Below are positions 61,031 to 64,000 of a DNA stretch of 64,000 bases, one piece after another. The DNA is from Litoditis marina (Eukaryota; Nematoda; Chromadorea; Rhabditida; Rhabditidae). The stretch is taken from contig CAXIWQ010000345.1 in the NCBI GenBank assembly GCA_964036275.1, forward strand, positions 1 to 64,000, written 5' to 3'. Made by a program: the position numbers and the translations under genes. Each line of letters begins with the position of its first letter. Within the stretch, counting starts at the first letter, position 1. The notes beneath the pieces were generated by a model. It saw only the letters and a program-made list of their open reading frames with translations. It was not told where the DNA came from and ran no database searches.

Positions 61031-61424
61031 ACACACTGCGATGTTTCAGTCGCGCTATAAGAGCGTCGAAACCGCAATGGGTGCTATTGTTCCATTGAAT
61101 TCAATCGCAAAACAATTATAAATTTTCTCTGAATTGCTCATGGGTACTACGATTTTATAAACAACTTATCAGACTACATCTATATTCACTTTGATTCTCA
61201 TTGATTAAAATAAAACAAATTCGCAAAGCAGATGGCAAGCAACTAGTTTCCTAGAAGCGAGTGATGTCAAAAATAAATGTTTACAGTTAAAAGAGTTTGG
61301 CGATGATAATGATTCCGGCTCAAATTTAGCGCAACTTCGTGTACACTTTCGTGTAGGTGTTGTTCACTTTTTAAACTTTAGCTGGATAGTTGTAGGAACG
61401 TCTGCTAGAAGACAACTATCTGGA
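61031..61424. other. No supported gene
   Basis: AT-rich sequence. The part near 61320-61420 matches 53485-53570. Confidence 0.5.
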
Positions 61425-61800
61425 TCTCTGTTGTATACAGCCCCTGAAACACGCGACCGCGTTACAAACAGTAGTTATAATTTGGTCTTACTTGTTCAAT
61501 GTCGTTTCTTCTGGTTGCGATACATTATTTGCTTTGTAAAGTTTATTGTCTTTCCAATCAATTTGAACAGCAAAAAAACATTCTTCTGCTCTCATTTGAA
61601 AACTTGTCTTTGTTTCGAACCGTTCCGGCTTTCGCTAGAAAAAAGGAGGCGCTCGCCACATTCACTCGAATGTTTCGCCCTTTTGTGACTCACTGCAGTC
61701 CATCTTTTCATTATACTCATTGCAATTCACACGCTGCTTGCATCACCTTTTAGTTCAGCATATATCTGAACTTATGAATATTCCCTTCTACATGACGGAA
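61425..61800 (+). repeat. F-family repeat with promoter-like head
   Basis: GTATACAG at 61433, then CCCCTGAAACACGCGACCGC, then the usual F landmarks, ending ACATGACGGAAGACGTTAGT. Confidence 0.5.
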
Positions 61801-62088
61801 GACGTTAGTTTTTTTTCCATTGAAGTAGCTAAACACTATTGAATTTGAATAATAAAACTTTGAGGTATACTAGGTTCATTCTAAAGACTTATTTCGCTAA
61901 TAACAAGTATGATATATTAATTGAGGCGCCGAAATGCTGGTAGATCAAGTCAAACAAAAACCTTATTCAGATGTGACTGAGTTGGTTTCAATCAAAGATG
62001 TTCAGATAAAACCCACTGAAAGAGATTCTCAAAAACTGTGATCAACAGTTATTTGACAGTTCTCTTTAGAAATATTTACTCAGCTTAG
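61801..62088. repeat. Repeat shared with 53896-54120
   Basis: No coding evidence. Confidence 0.6.
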
Positions 62089-62545
62089 CCGGTCGGCTTA
62101 AATTTAATATACTAGAGTTGCTAAAGACAGTTGAGGAGGGAGCTACTATCTCCCACATTGAAATTTCCCAAATTCTGTTTTGGGTACAGTTATATAACTG
62201 GCAGTGCTGAATAGGAACAGTTGTTTGGTTCAGCCGCTCAACGTGTGGCTAGGCCGGCGTGTTGGGTAAACTATAGTCGCAAAACTGTTGTGATAGAAGA
62301 CAATGGTAGTTCCTAGTGCTGGAGCTACTCGTTGTTCCCATCACACCTTTCTTTGAGGTTACTCGTAGCGAGAAAAACGCTACGCTTCGTTCCTCCTACG
62401 GTCACTCAACAAAGTGAAGATTTTTTGGGTGTGAACAATTAGGTCACTTCAGCGACTGGCGCTGACCGCGCGCGTCAGGTTTTTCGCTGCAGGACCAATT
62501 TATTCACTAAAAAGCCGGCTAATATTTTAGCCATCTTTTGAATTT
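62089..62545. other. Unique GC-richer block with hairpins
   Basis: No copy elsewhere in the window. It contains an imperfect hairpin at 62289-62348 (outer TGTGAT/ATCACA, loop TAGTGCT) and GTAGCG-AGAAAAA-CGCTAC near 62366-62384. Edges show GCCGGTCGGC and GCCGGC words. It could be a transposon fragment or a structured RNA locus; no known family is recognised. Confidence 0.35.
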
Positions 62546-62778
62546 AAAATGAGAAATTAGAGCTTTCAGCGAAGCATGAGCATCATGATAGTAATCTCGC
62601 AGTCATTATAATAGATATTATACTTCAATAAATATTGCAAAATATTCAAATATAGAAGGTAGGATTCTACCTTTATTCGCTCGTTCAACCCGTTTCTAGT
62701 ATGTTTAGTTGTGATTACTATTATCGTGTGCATAAATGCGGTGTATAAGGCAACATTCACACTCCTTTTACGCTGGCA

Positions 62779-62994
62779 TCAGTTTATTTTGGATATTATC
62801 TTCCCATAGCGGTCCCAAAAGGTCTCTCTAATTGCTCCTTTTACACAGTTACAGTTTGTGATAGTGGCGGTACTGGGAAGTGGCAAGTTACTAACTGAGT
62901 TCGGTACCTTTCCCTGAATCAACCCTAAATTATGGGCTTTGTTGAGAGCATTTTTTAGTTCAACTTTATTGACCAAATTTCGTGGACAATGTTG
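62779..62994 (-). pseudogene. C-terminal coding relic, copy 2 (unknown)
   Basis: The minus-strand frame reads NLVNKVELKNALNKAHNLGL, then GKVPNSVSNLPLPSTATI, then TFWDRYGKIISKIN-stop. The first part is shared with 22978-23118. Not recognised; may be the last exon of a gene. Confidence 0.4.
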
Positions 62995-64000
62995 TCATTG
63001 TTTATGGGTCGGGGTCTGTTTTCAGAGCAGCGAGTTTTCAGAGCAACATTTTATGAAAAGCAGGAGCAACATTAGACCGCGGTAACTTATATATAACCAG
63101 ATTGCGACTTTTTTTCAATGAAATTTTGAATGGAGATTTTTGGGGAACGTGGGATTTATAATGTTGAATAACTGAACTTCCATTAAATCATTTTCCGTTA
63201 TGTTACCGGCTATTTCTATTAGTCGTAATTTTTTATGCATTGCAATCATTTCCAATATAGTTTTAGCTTCCATATAGGTTAACTCTAATTAGGAGAAAAG
63301 ACAGAACATTGTTCATCTAAGTGTTGTTTAGATTCAATTGAATACATCCGAATAATCAGAGCTGATGAAAGCATATGAATGCAACATAGATGCATGTAAA
63401 TCGTCTATGTGTTTTCCATAACGTAAATAAACTCGAGGCGTATTTAGAAAAAATAAGTGGAATTCTGACTCAAAGATGTCATCAAGTATTTTGCACCATT
63501 CTTATATTGAATACAATGAAATGTGTGTCTTACTGTTCCCACAATCCCCAAAAACCCGCAATAATCACTCAAATGTTTTGCTCTTTTCGGTTGATTCACT
63601 GGTCCAGCCTCTCTTGTTTCAAACTCATTGCAATTCACGATTTGAATTTAGTATTTGAACATGGAAGTAACGGTGAGTAAAGTCTCTTCTTTCATTAACT
63701 CTCTATAACTTTACAAGTTTTATTCAAAAACTCATAAGTTCTGTCGAAAACAATATTATTTACTGAGGTTAATTTGTCACTTTCGATTCCAAACTCACGC
63801 GCTGAAAATGCAAAACAGAATCAAAATTCGGACATTTTGAACATCACAATCCAAATATTTAGTGCAGATTCATTAGAAAAAAACATTGTCTCTGGTTCGT
63901 ATCGCAATTGTGTGTTGCAAGTACTGTACATATATGAGTTGTTGTAAGTCAACCATTCCAATCTGTAGTATAACGATATTAACAATAATGGTTGAAAGGG
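62995..64000. repeat. Repeat shared with 23119-24130
   Basis: About 1 kb of good alignment, cut by the window end. ATGGAAGTAACG then GTGAGTAAAG near 63661 could be a short first exon with donor. Confidence 0.7.

Overview
The window looks like nuclear DNA of a nematode, probably a Caenorhabditis-type species. It is AT-rich and gene-poor, and it carries a major sperm protein gene (a nematode-specific family). The gene relics have very short introns with GT donors and TTTCAG-like acceptors. No prokaryotic operons, rRNA or CRISPR arrays are visible. Most of the 64 kb is repetitive: segmental duplications, inverted-repeat transposons, degenerate LTR-retroelement pieces and microsatellites. A 200-base N gap lies at 46877-47076.

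The clearest intact gene is an intronless 127-codon major sperm protein at 5741-6124. It sits in a 433-bp insertion (5718-6150) that ends in nine A's, and two paralogous copies of the locus (near 59530 and 30770) lack the insertion, so it looks like a processed retrocopy. Its surroundings (2372-7640) form a paralogous block, P, which recurs at 54282-61030 and in part at 29040-31150, 40140-40760 and 40810-41887 (minus strand). Block P holds (i) a multi-exon gene family of unknown function, here called family G, (ii) CCHC zinc-knuckle Gag-like exons and (iii) a decayed Ty3/gypsy-type protease-reverse transcriptase relic.

A second large duplication pairs 10885-17665 with 47077-51985. It carries another multi-exon family (family Q, with an acidic C-terminal exon), (GA)n arrays inside a Q intron, and further G and zinc-knuckle relics. 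A third repeat, the R element with TIRs of about 150 bp, is found at 19316-20546 and 51986-53375, and its edge is at the window start.

Three insertions (11334-13113, 17667-19315, 25392-27835) share an unusual plan: one end is a short GC-rich hairpin that starts TCGCGCGCAGCGC, the other is a long fold-back inverted repeat, and they insert between A and T with no visible target duplication. Two of them carry minisatellites rich in the palindrome TGACGTCA. Several MITE-like insertions contain tRNA-like modules with good A and B boxes but no proper acceptor stem. One of these (57390-58332) has two such modules pointing outward, plus TA target duplications and empty paralogous sites.

The least repetitive part, 34.9-39.3 kb, holds exon series of what may be host genes: two divergent kinase-like relics, a five- or six-exon minus-strand gene of unknown function, and a laminin-EGF-like exon. 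Exon calls rest on reading frame, splice-site motifs, phase agreement and, where available, paralogous copies. No homology search was possible, and family names are by recognition of motifs only.
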